NCBI RefSeq assembly: GCF_948329515.1
Contig: NZ_CAOJCN010000014.1
Coordinates: 107,973-171,972 of the forward strand
Direction of reading: 5' to 3'
Source of the DNA: Cohnella rhizoplanae
GTDB lineage: Bacteria; Bacillota; Bacilli; Paenibacillales; Paenibacillaceae
DNA: 64,000 bases
Below, in pieces: positions 24,664 to 32,290 of this stretch; position 1 is the first letter of the stretch; each line of letters starts with the position of its first letter. The notes below the pieces were generated by a model. It searched no databases and was not told the origin of the DNA. It saw only the letters and a list, made by a program, of their open reading frames with translations. A program made the translations under genes and the position numbers.

Positions 24664-26472
24664 GTGGCCCTGCCCGCCCTTGTCATGCGTATCGTAAACC
24701 GGCTCAGCTTGAAATTCAAACTGTTTGTCTTGCTCATCCTGATATCCATCATCCCAATAACCTTGGTCGGTTATAACTCCAATACGTTCATGTTCCGCTC
24801 CGGAACGGCGTATTCCGGCTCCATCTCTTCGCAATACGTCGACTTCGTGTCGACGGAGCTGAACGCCTACCTGCAGAGCCTGAACCAATCCTTCGACCCT
24901 CTCTTCAGCACGCCTGCCTTTCTTCATTTTATGGGCACGCCGGACAGCTGGCTGAAGGATCAGGGCGAGGATCTGATGAGGTTCCGGCCGCTCGTCCGCA
25001 GCTCGCTGCAATTTCACCCCGAAGTGATCGGCGTGCTCTATCTGGACCGCCTGGGCAAGGTATACTTCGACTCCTACCAGCGGCAGTTGGATCCCGCCTT
25101 TGCGTTCGGCGAGGACCCGTGGTATCGGAGATCGTTCCAGATTAACCGGAATGCGCTGAGCGAGCCTCACGCCATGCCGTACGTGCTCTACAGCAAAGAT
25201 ACGACGTTGTCCTATATCCGGCCCATTCTGGACACGGATACGGGCGTAACGCGGGCCGTCTTCGTCGTGGAGATCCAGGTGAACCGGATCAAGAGCATGC
25301 TCCGAGGCGAGCAGACCGGCCGCCCGGGTCAGGTGATCCTGATGCATACCCGAACCGGCGCCACCGTGTCGGAGACGCCGGTCGATTCCGGCGTCATGCG
25401 CGATTTTAAGACCGCGCTGGTCGATCACGCGGGGTCGAAGCAGCCGTTCCTTTTCCGCTCGGGCCTTACCGAATACCAGGCCAGCTACGCCGCGCTTCCC
25501 GACAGCGAATGGCTGGTCGTCTGGTCCGCGCCCCTCAATACGATCAATAAGGCGGTGCGTCAGACGGTCCAACTGTCGCTTCTGATCTCGGTCCTCAGCC
25601 TACTGACGGCGCTGATCGTCGCCTTTCCGGTCATGAGCGTCATTCTGCGCCCGCTGTACAAGCTTAAGACCGGCATGCTGAACCTGGGACTCGGCAAGTA
25701 CGTGCCGATCCCGCAGGGCGGACGGTACGACGAGATCGGTTACCTGATCCGCAGCTTCAACCAGACGCTGGAGAAGCTGCAGTGGATGGAGCGCGAGGTG
25801 TACCAGGCCAACCTGCGCGAAAAGGAGCGCGAGCTGCTGCAGCTGCAGGCTCAGATCAATCCGCATTTCCTGTTCAATACGCTCGAAACGATCGATTCCT
25901 ATGCTTCCGGGAACAACGGCGAGGCGGTCGGCGACATGGTGCAGTCGGTCTCGCGCATGATGCGCTTTACGGTCCGCAACGATGACGGATGGGCGCCGCT
26001 TCGCGAGGAGCTGGATTACATCCGGAATTTCCTGACCATTCATTACTACCGGAACGGCCGGGACGTACGCGCTCGGTTTGACATCGATCCGGCGGCCCTG
26101 GACATGCCGGTCATGAAGCTGAGCATTCAACCGTATATCGAGAACGCGATCAAATACGGCTGGAGCCCCCACATGACGGCGGACGAATTCCAGCTCACCG
26201 TGAAGGTGTCCCTGCAGGGGAATCGCCTGGAAGTCGACATCCTGGATACGGGCACCGGCATGACGCCGGACGTGCTTCGCCGCATCCGGCAGTTGATCGC
26301 GGAGCAAGGCGATTCGAAGGACCCCTATTTCCGGTCGCATACCGGCGTACGCAACACCTTCCGCCGGCTGTTCCTCGTTTACGGCGGCGAAGCGGAGGTC
26401 TTCGTCGACAGCGAGCCCGGCGCGGGAACGCGGTTCCGGTTCCGGATTCCCGCCGGACGACCGGACCGTTAA
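24664..26472 (+). CDS. Sensor histidine kinase (YesM family)
   Basis: A 602-residue membrane kinase. A first membrane segment (LFVLLILISIIPITLVGY) and a second near residue 310 (SLLISVLSLLTALIVAF) enclose a Cache-type sensing domain of about 260 residues. HAMP follows, then the phospho-acceptor motif QINPHFLFNTLETIDSY and an ATPase domain with QPYIENAIKYG and DTGTGM. The GTG at 24664 is chosen because AGGAGG lies nine bases upstream; an ATG at 24685 is downstream of it. In most YesMN pairs the kinase and regulator genes are co-transcribed, but here they are divergent. The partner is almost certainly the response regulator at 23166. Confidence 0.9.
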   Translation: MALPALVMRIVNRLSLKFKLFVLLILISIIPITLVGYNSNTFMFRSGTAYSGSISSQYVDFVSTELNAYLQSLNQSFDPLFSTPAFLHFMGTPDSWLKDQGEDLMRFRPLVRSSLQFHPEVIGVLYLDRLGKVYFDSYQRQLDPAFAFGEDPWYRRSFQINRNALSEPHAMPYVLYSKDTTLSYIRPILDTDTGVTRAVFVVEIQVNRIKSMLRGEQTGRPGQVILMHTRTGATVSETPVDSGVMRDFKTALVDHAGSKQPFLFRSGLTEYQASYAALPDSEWLVVWSAPLNTINKAVRQTVQLSLLISVLSLLTALIVAFPVMSVILRPLYKLKTGMLNLGLGKYVPIPQGGRYDEIGYLIRSFNQTLEKLQWMEREVYQANLREKERELLQLQAQINPHFLFNTLETIDSYASGNNGEAVGDMVQSVSRMMRFTVRNDDGWAPLREELDYIRNFLTIHYYRNGRDVRARFDIDPAALDMPVMKLSIQPYIENAIKYGWSPHMTADEFQLTVKVSLQGNRLEVDILDTGTGMTPDVLRRIRQLIAEQGDSKDPYFRSHTGVRNTFRRLFLVYGGEAEVFVDSEPGAGTRFRFRIPAGRPDR

Positions 26473-26499
26473 GTCCCCTTCGCTAACGGAACGACAAAA

Positions 26500-26538
26500 G
26501 AGGCAGTCCCGAAACGGCGATCCGTTCGGGACTGTCTC
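26500..26538. terminator. Bidirectional terminator between kinase and Gfo genes
   Basis: A long stem GAGGCAGTCCCGAA / TTCGGGACTGTCTC with a 10-base loop lies between convergent genes. T-rich tracts are modest on the plus side (TCTCTC) and A-rich bases (AAAAG) give U on the minus side. Confidence 0.75.
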
Positions 26539-26567
26539 TCTCTCATGTTTCGGGTGTTCCGGGAGGG

Positions 26568-27734
26568 TTAATCGACGGTCTTGACCCAAGTCCCGCTCTC
26601 CGCCGAAGCCATGATGGCGTCGGAAATCACATGGATGCGGTAGCCGTCGTGGAAGTTCGGCGATACGTCGGTACCGTTGACAATGGCGGAGATGAAGTCG
26701 TGCGCTTCGATGATCTTCGTCTCGCCGTAACCGATGCCGAGCGCCGGAATCGGCCAAAGCGCCGCTCCGTTCGGATGCGCCGGACCCGTATAGATCGTCC
26801 GGAATCCGCGGCGGTCGTCCGGATCGTCGGCAAAGCACACCTGCAGCTCGTCGCGGCGCTCGTAGTTGAATGCGATTGAGCCTTTTTCGCCGCGGATCTC
26901 GAACGTCAGGAAGTTGTTGCGTCCCCACGCGTTGCGCGTCGCTTCAATGCTGCCGACCGCGCCGTTCTCGAACCGGAGCAGCGTGCTGATCTCGTCGTCG
27001 ACGTCGACGGCTGCCTTCTTGAATTCTCCGGAAGCCTTCACGGTTCCCAGCTTGTCGACCGGACCGGACGATACCGGACGCTCCTTGATCCAGGTCTGGG
27101 CCGTGCCCATGACCTCCGTAATTTCGCCCACCAGATAGCGGGCAAAATCGATGACGTGGGTGCCGATGTCGCCCAGCGTGCCCGATCCCGCGATTTCCTT
27201 CCGGAACCGCCAGGACAGCGGCGAATTCGGATCGGCCGACCAGTCCTGCAGGTAGGTCCCGCGGAAGTTCAGCACGCGGCCGATCGCGCCTTCCTCGATG
27301 TATTTCTTCGCCAGCGCGACGGCCGGCGTCCGGCGGTAGTTGAATGCGACCATATGCTTCACGCCGGCTGCGGTGACGGCATCCAGCATCTGCTTGGCTT
27401 CCTCGGTCGTGCGGGCGAGCGGCTTCTCGGAGATGATGTGCTTTCCCGCCTTGGCCGCCGCGATCGCGATTTCGGCGTGCGTATGATTCGGCGTCACGAT
27501 GTCGATAATGTCGATGGCAGGATCCTCGACAACCTTTCTCCAGTCGGAGGCGTAGGATTCGAAGCCGTAACGGGCTGCCGCTTCCTGCGCCAGGTCGTCG
27601 CGGATATCGACGACCGTCTTGCGGAACGGAATGGCCGGCGCCGGCCAGAAGAACATCGGCATCCCCGCATAGGCGAGCGAGTGGGCCTTACCCATAAAGC
27701 CGCCGCCGATCATTCCAACATTTAACGTACGCAT
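26568..27734 (-). CDS. Gfo/Idh/MocA dehydrogenase, levoglucosan-dehydrogenase-like (paralog 1)
   Basis: A 388-residue NAD-dependent dehydrogenase. Rossmann motif MIGGGFMGKAHSLAY, catalytic lysine in HIISEKPLART, and catalytic DIGTHVIDFARY. The AGMPMFFWPAPAIP, GTYLQDWSADPNSPLSWRF and NYERRDELQVCF segments resemble characterised levoglucosan dehydrogenases (oxidation of the sugar C3 hydroxyl) from memory, not from a search. It is strongly similar over its length to the gene at 30138. It is the last gene of the unit isomerase - binding protein - dehydrogenase, with AAAGGAGAG before its ATG at 27734. Confidence 0.8.
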   Translation of the reverse strand: MRTLNVGMIGGGFMGKAHSLAYAGMPMFFWPAPAIPFRKTVVDIRDDLAQEAAARYGFESYASDWRKVVEDPAIDIIDIVTPNHTHAEIAIAAAKAGKHIISEKPLARTTEEAKQMLDAVTAAGVKHMVAFNYRRTPAVALAKKYIEEGAIGRVLNFRGTYLQDWSADPNSPLSWRFRKEIAGSGTLGDIGTHVIDFARYLVGEITEVMGTAQTWIKERPVSSGPVDKLGTVKASGEFKKAAVDVDDEISTLLRFENGAVGSIEATRNAWGRNNFLTFEIRGEKGSIAFNYERRDELQVCFADDPDDRRGFRTIYTGPAHPNGAALWPIPALGIGYGETKIIEAHDFISAIVNGTDVSPNFHDGYRIHVISDAIMASAESGTWVKTVD

Positions 27735-27803
27735 AAGACATTCTCTCCTTTTCTGTCTGTACCTGTTCGTTCGGAACGGAACTTTCCCGTCTGCTTGCAC
27801 GCC

Positions 27804-29027
27804 TTACTTCTTGGCCGCATCCTGAATCGTTTTGGGCGCATCCGCATGGTACACGGTCTTCCACGAATCCAGGATGTTTTCCTGATTCACGGGCAGCGCC
27901 GGAACCGCAACGTACGGAGGCGTCTCCTTGCCGAGCAGCGCATATGCGGCCAGAATGGCCTCCGCTACGCCCTGGTCGTACGGCAGCTGGGCGCCGAGAC
28001 CCTTGATCATGCCGCCCTTGGCGATTTCCAGGGCCACGTTCGTGCCGAGATCGATCGTGGAAATGGCGAGATCGGTGCGGCCAGCCGAACGGGCGGCGGC
28101 CATGGCGCCTTCAGCCGGCACGTCCCATACGACGAACATGCCCTTCAGCTTGGGATGCTTGGTCAGCATCGCCGCGGCTACTTTCTCTCCGTCGTTCGGG
28201 CCTGCGATGCCCCCGCGCTCGACGATGCGGATATTCGGGTAGGACTCCTTGATCGTCTTCTCGAATGCTTCGGTGCGCTGCTTCGTCACGAAGAAGTCCG
28301 CATCGTGGTAGATCACGCCGATATCGCCTTCTCCGCCGATCGCCTTGGCGAGGATGCCTGCGGCCTCCACGCCGTTGCCGTAGTTATCGGCGGACACGAC
28401 GCTGACATAATCCTTGCCGGCCGCAAGACCTGCGGCTTTATTGTCCATGAACACCAGCTTAACGCCCTGGGCGGCCGCTTTCTTGTACGCGCTGGCGGTG
28501 GACACGGCGTCGACCGGTATGCTGACGAGGATATTCGGCTTCTTGGCCAGAATCGTCTCGATATTCGCCACCTGCGTCTCCGCCTTGAAGTTCGCGTCGG
28601 TCGTCGCGACGATCTCGATGTTCATCTTGGCGAACGTATCCTTAAGTCCCTTGAGCTGCGCGGCCGACCAGTCGTTGCCGGCATAGTGCATCGAGATCGC
28701 CGCCGTGTAGTTGCCTGCCTTGACCTTGGCCAGATCCTCCGGCGAGAGCGACAGCGTCTTGGCGGAGACGGCGCTTTCGCCGTCGGGACCCTTGCTTAGG
28801 ATGTCCTTGTCCGGCAGGTCCTGGTTGATGGTGATCGGGCCGTCGGCAGCGCCGGCCGCATCCGCCGTCCCGGTATTCGACGTTGCGTTGGCCGCAGCGC
28901 CGGAAGCCGTGTTGGCCGACGCCTCGCCGTCCGTATTCGTATTCGCATTCGAGCCGCCGTTGCCGCAGGCTGCGAGCAGCAGCAGCAGGCAGACGGTCAT
29001 AATGGAAAGCAGCGTCGATCTTTTCAT
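27804..29027 (-). CDS. Sugar-binding lipoprotein (RbsB-type), no cognate permease nearby
   Basis: A 407-residue receptor with lipobox LLLAAC, then a low-complexity Asn/Thr/Ala/Gly spacer of about 40 residues, then two lobes paralogous to the 20362 protein (same DLPDKDI-like entry, VSIPVDAVSTASAYK, VWDVPAEGAMAAAR, ISTIDLGTNVALEI, GLGAQLPYDQGVAEAIL). It is encoded between an isomerase and a dehydrogenase with no ATPase or permease. It may therefore use the RbsA/C pair at 17830-20293, with which it shares a promoter architecture. Confidence 0.85.
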   Translation of the reverse strand: MKRSTLLSIMTVCLLLLLAACGNGGSNANTNTDGEASANTASGAAANATSNTGTADAAGAADGPITINQDLPDKDILSKGPDGESAVSAKTLSLSPEDLAKVKAGNYTAAISMHYAGNDWSAAQLKGLKDTFAKMNIEIVATTDANFKAETQVANIETILAKKPNILVSIPVDAVSTASAYKKAAAQGVKLVFMDNKAAGLAAGKDYVSVVSADNYGNGVEAAGILAKAIGGEGDIGVIYHDADFFVTKQRTEAFEKTIKESYPNIRIVERGGIAGPNDGEKVAAAMLTKHPKLKGMFVVWDVPAEGAMAAARSAGRTDLAISTIDLGTNVALEIAKGGMIKGLGAQLPYDQGVAEAILAAYALLGKETPPYVAVPALPVNQENILDSWKTVYHADAPKTIQDAAKK

Positions 29028-29064
29028 GGCTAATGGCCCCCCAAAATTGGTTTGTAGTAACTTT

Positions 29065-29880
29065 TTATCGCAATTGCAGCGTATCTCTCAGGTAGGCCCT
29101 GCTTAGACCAGCAGCCTTCGCCGGATCGTCGTGGCTGTCCAGTTCGATTGTTATCCATCCGTCGTAGCCCTGCTCCCGCAGCAGCCTCAGCATCTCGCCG
29201 AACGGCTGTCCGCCTTCGCCGAGCGGCACGAATGCGCCTGATAGGTAATCCTTGAAGTGAATGTATATAATCCGGCTGCCGTATTTCCGGATGACCCCCA
29301 GCGGATCGCCGCCTCCCGCCTCGATATGCGCCGTATCGGGGCATAGCGGAATGTCCGTCAGCGGCATGAGCCGGTCCAGCTGGTCGGGGCGCTCCACCAT
29401 GGTGCCCAGATGCGGGTGATAGCTGGCCCGCAGGCCGTGTCGCCGCGCGATCCCGGCAGCCATGTCGAGCCCTCTGGCCAGCGCGGCAAAGTCCTCGTCC
29501 CGGATACCGGCTGCCCGCACGGCTCCCCCGCCGAGCACCAGATGCTCCGCGCCGGCTGCGGCGGCAAGCTCGGCCGTCTTCTCGATCTTGGCCATTTCGT
29601 CCGGCAGGATGTCCTCATAGATGAAGTTGGCGCCGGTGTACACGCCGATCAGGGACAAGCCGCTGCCGCTCAGCAGCCGGCGGAATTCGTCCATCCGGTT
29701 CTCGTACTGAACGAGATTGCCGTCGAACAGTTCGATCCCCCGGTAGCCGGCGGCCGCGATGTCGCGGACAGCCTGCTCCGTGGAGCCGCCCGCCAGATAA
29801 TGCAGATCTTTGACCGACGTCACCCCGGCCGGATGGCCGACAACGCCCCCCCATGTATTCGTCTGATAGCCGATTTTCAT
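29065..29880 (-). CDS. TIM-barrel sugar isomerase/lyase, paralog 1
   Basis: A 271-residue AP-endonuclease-2-superfamily TIM barrel (IolE/IolH-like size). Motifs are YQTNTWGGVVGHPAGVTSV at the N-terminus, GYRGIELFDGN, SYHPHLGTM, LCPDTAHIEAGGGDP (Asp/His/Glu ligands), YIHFKDY and WITIELD. It is closely similar to the gene at 31338. Pairing with a levoglucosan-dehydrogenase-like Gfo enzyme suggests it processes the 3-keto sugar, by analogy with TIM-barrel eliminases or hydratases of 3-keto-glycoside pathways. It is the first gene of its operon, with the conserved promoter at 29954-30020. Confidence 0.8.
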   Translation of the reverse strand: MKIGYQTNTWGGVVGHPAGVTSVKDLHYLAGGSTEQAVRDIAAAGYRGIELFDGNLVQYENRMDEFRRLLSGSGLSLIGVYTGANFIYEDILPDEMAKIEKTAELAAAAGAEHLVLGGGAVRAAGIRDEDFAALARGLDMAAGIARRHGLRASYHPHLGTMVERPDQLDRLMPLTDIPLCPDTAHIEAGGGDPLGVIRKYGSRIIYIHFKDYLSGAFVPLGEGGQPFGEMLRLLREQGYDGWITIELDSHDDPAKAAGLSRAYLRDTLQLR

Positions 29881-29953
29881 GTTTCGTCCTCATCCCCTTC
29901 TTCATGACAGCGCCTTCAACTCCTGCATCGTGATAGGCACGGCTGCTGAGCTA

Positions 29954-30020
29954 AGTATAAAAGGCATCTCGAATCGGCATAAGCGGAATAAATTAGCCGG
30001 AAGCGCGGATATTTTTAGCG
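29954..30020 (-). promoter_or_regulatory. Promoter with two direct repeats 21 bp apart (architecture shared with 21597-21663)
   Basis: On the minus strand: repeat 1 CGCTAAAAAT (30020-30011), repeat 2 CGGCTAATTT (29999-29990), then TATACTTAG with hexamer TATACT at 29959-29954. The repeat-to-repeat distance (21 bp) and repeat-to--10 distance (31 bp) are the same as in the other copy. It drives the isomerase - binding protein - dehydrogenase operon. Confidence 0.65.
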
Positions 30021-30054
30021 TCGGTCGTTTCGCGCCCCCAGTATCCGCGAAGCA

Positions 30055-30093
30055 AAGAAAACAGCCTCGCGGTCGCTGTGCTCCCCGGAGGCT
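30055..30093 (-). terminator. Terminator of the second isomerase/dehydrogenase unit
   Basis: On the minus strand, stem AGCCTC / GAGGCT around a 19-base, partly paired loop, followed by GTTTTCTTTG. It is downstream of the Gfo gene at 30138. Confidence 0.6.
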
Positions 30094-30137
30094 TGTATCG
30101 AACGTATATTTTATATGGCGTATTTTAACCCGGCCGT

Positions 30138-31301
30138 TCAGCCGACCTTTGTCCAGCTTCCCGTTTCCGCCGATTGGAGAATGGCGTCGGAGATGAGCGC
30201 AATCCGGTACCCGTCAAGGAAGTTCGGAGATACGTCCGTATCGTTGACAATGGCAGAGATGAAGTCGTGCGCTTCCACGATCTTCGTTTCGGTATACCCG
30301 ATGCCGAGCGCCGGAATCGGCCACAGCGCCTCGCCGTAAGGGTGGGCGGGACCTGTGTAGACCGTGCGGAACCCGCGCCGGTCGCCGGGATCGCTCGCAA
30401 AGCACACCTGCAGCTCGTCCCGCCGCTCGTAGTTAAAAAAGAGGGAACCCTGGTCGCCGTGGATCTCGAAGGTGATGTAGTTATTGCGCCCCCAGGCGTT
30501 GCGCGTCGCTTCGATGCTGCCGACAGCGCCGCTTTCGAAGCGGAGCAGCGTGCTGACCTCGTCTTCGACATCGACCGGTTCCTTCTTGACGTCTCCCGAC
30601 GCCTTCACCGTTCCCAGCTTGTCGAGTCCGCCGGACTGTACGGGACGCTCCTTGATCCACGTCGTGGCCGTCCCCATCACTTCGCTGATCTCGCCGGCCA
30701 GGTAACGCGCGATGTCGATCACGTGCGTCGCAATATCGCCAAGCGCACCGGAGCCGGCAACGTCCTTGCGGAATCGCCAGGACAGCGGGGAGCTCGGGTC
30801 CGCCGACCAGTCCTGCAGGTAGGTGCCCCGGAAATTCAGGATCTTGCCGATCGCACCTTCTTCGATGTACTTCTTGGCGAGTGCGATCGCCGGCGTACGG
30901 CGGTAATTGAAGGCGACCATGTGCTTGACGCCCGCTTCCGTGACCGCATCCAGCATCCGCTTCGACTCTTCCGCGGTTCGTGCCAACGGCTTCTCGCAGA
31001 TGATGTGCTTGCCCGCCTTGGCAGCCGCGATCGCAATCTCCGCATGGGAATCGTTCGGGGTGACGATATCCACGATATCGATCGACGGGTCCTCCACGGC
31101 GCGGCGCCAGTCGGACGAATAGGACGCGAAGCCGTAGCGGGCTGCGGCATTTTTCGCCAGGTCGTCATTCATGTCCACGACCAGCTTGCGCTCCGGTATG
31201 GCCGGCGCCGGCCAGAAAAACATCGGCATGCCGGCGTAGGCGATCGAATGAGCCTTGCCCATGAAGCCTCCGCCAATCATGGCTACGTTTAATTTACGCA
31301 T
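30138..31301 (-). CDS. Gfo/Idh/MocA dehydrogenase, levoglucosan-dehydrogenase-like (paralog 2)
   Basis: A 387-residue paralog of the 26568 enzyme, alike along the whole length: MIGGGFMGKAHSIAY, HIICEKPLART with the catalytic lysine, FNYRRTPAIALAKKYIEEG, LGDIATHVIDIARY, NNYITFEIHGDQGS. The same C3-oxidising activity on levoglucosan or a related sugar is likely. The ATG at 31301 follows AAGGAG. It lies 36 bases downstream of its isomerase partner, without a binding-protein gene in between. It keeps the full active site, so the duplicate seems functional. Confidence 0.8.
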   Translation of the reverse strand: MRKLNVAMIGGGFMGKAHSIAYAGMPMFFWPAPAIPERKLVVDMNDDLAKNAAARYGFASYSSDWRRAVEDPSIDIVDIVTPNDSHAEIAIAAAKAGKHIICEKPLARTAEESKRMLDAVTEAGVKHMVAFNYRRTPAIALAKKYIEEGAIGKILNFRGTYLQDWSADPSSPLSWRFRKDVAGSGALGDIATHVIDIARYLAGEISEVMGTATTWIKERPVQSGGLDKLGTVKASGDVKKEPVDVEDEVSTLLRFESGAVGSIEATRNAWGRNNYITFEIHGDQGSLFFNYERRDELQVCFASDPGDRRGFRTVYTGPAHPYGEALWPIPALGIGYTETKIVEAHDFISAIVNDTDVSPNFLDGYRIALISDAILQSAETGSWTKVG

Positions 31302-31337
31302 GTTCACTCGCTCCTTCAACTTGGCTTTCTTGTATTT

Positions 31338-32153
31338 TTATCCGAGATTCAACCGGTTTTTCAGGTAGCCCTTGCTCATTTGGGCGCCTTTCAGCGGGTC
31401 GGCATAGTTGTCCAGCTCCACGGTGATCCAGCCTTCATACGCCTGTTCGCGGAGCAAGGAGACCATCGTCTCGAAATCCTGCCGTCCCTCTCCAAGCGGC
31501 AAAAAGGAACCCGAACCGTAATCTTTGAAATGAATGTAAGAGATCCGGTCGGCGTATTTTCTGACGACGGCGACAGGGTCGCCTCCGCCGGCTTCCACGT
31601 GCGCCGTATCCGGACATAACGCGATCGAGGTCAAGGCCATCAAGCGATCCAGTTGGTCCGGCGCCTGCACCATCGTGCCCATATGCGGATGATAACTTGG
31701 AATCAGGCCGTATTCGCGCACGATCGCCGCCGCCGCTTCCAAAGCTTCCGCCAGCTCCGTATAATCAGACTCCGCGATGCCCGAAGCCCGGACGGCGCCG
31801 CCGCCCAATACGAGATGTTCGGCGCCGCATGCGGACGCGAATTTGGCCACCTTTTCGATTTTGTGGAACTCGTCCCCGCGAATATCGCGATAGATGAAAT
31901 TAGCGCCGGTATAAACGCCGACAAGAGACAAATCATGACTCTTCAGCAGCTCGGCGAAGGCGTCCCCGCGGTTTTGATACTGCATCAGGTTGCCGTCGAA
32001 CAGCTCGATTCCGCGATATCCTGCCTTCGCGATGTCGCGCACCGCCTCCTCGGTCGAACCGTTGGCCAAGTAATACAGGTCTTTCACCGAGGTGACGCCT
32101 GCGGGATGGCCGACAACGCCTCCCCAAGTGTTGGTTTGGTATCCTAGCTTCAC
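31338..32153 (-). CDS. TIM-barrel sugar isomerase/lyase, paralog 2
   Basis: A 271-residue paralog of the 29065 protein, of identical length and nearly the same N-terminus (GYQTNTWGGVVGHPAGVTSV). The metal site residues are kept (GIELFDGN, SYHPHMGTM, LCPDTAHVEAGGGDP, YIHFKDYGSG, WITVELD). The GTG start at 32153 follows GGGGAGG. It heads a two-gene unit with the dehydrogenase at 30138. Its promoter (32190-32242) is of a different type from paralog 1: it shares a 27-bp motif with the CUT1 transporter operon, so the two copies are under separate control. Confidence 0.8.
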   Translation of the reverse strand: MKLGYQTNTWGGVVGHPAGVTSVKDLYYLANGSTEEAVRDIAKAGYRGIELFDGNLMQYQNRGDAFAELLKSHDLSLVGVYTGANFIYRDIRGDEFHKIEKVAKFASACGAEHLVLGGGAVRASGIAESDYTELAEALEAAAAIVREYGLIPSYHPHMGTMVQAPDQLDRLMALTSIALCPDTAHVEAGGGDPVAVVRKYADRISYIHFKDYGSGSFLPLGEGRQDFETMVSLLREQAYEGWITVELDNYADPLKGAQMSKGYLKNRLNLG

Positions 32154-32169
32154 TTCCGAATTCCTCCCC

Positions 32170-32183
32170 TTAAAGCGGTTTCA
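32170..32183 (-). promoter_or_regulatory. cre-like box (CcpA site candidate)
   Basis: Minus-strand TGAAACCGCTTTAA matches the cre consensus TGWAANCGNTNWCA at all but one fixed position. It lies just downstream of the -10 box, where CcpA would block transcription. Confidence 0.45.
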
Positions 32184-32189
32184 CCCTTG

Positions 32190-32242
32190 ATTCTAGCACC
32201 GGTTTTTGGACGGACACAGGAGAAGAAATTCAGTTCGATGTG
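32190..32242 (-). promoter_or_regulatory. Promoter with 27-bp upstream motif shared with 42547-42599
   Basis: On the minus strand: motif 32242-32216 (starts CACATCGA, ends TCTCCTGT), then 20 bases, then extended -10 TGCTAGAAT (hexamer TAGAAT, 32195-32190). By eye about 22 of 27 motif bases agree with the copy at 42599-42573, and the motif-to--10 distance is the same. The motif covers the -35 position, which fits activator binding. Confidence 0.6.
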
Positions 32243-32278
32243 CAAAAAATACAGACCGGGCCGTCACGCCCGGTCTGC
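32243..32278 (-). terminator. Terminator of the Gfo-like gene at 32291
   Basis: On the minus strand, stem CAGACCGGGC / GCCCGGTCTG with a 6-base loop followed by TATTTTTTG. Confidence 0.85.
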
Positions 32279-32290
32279 GCTGGCGTTATT

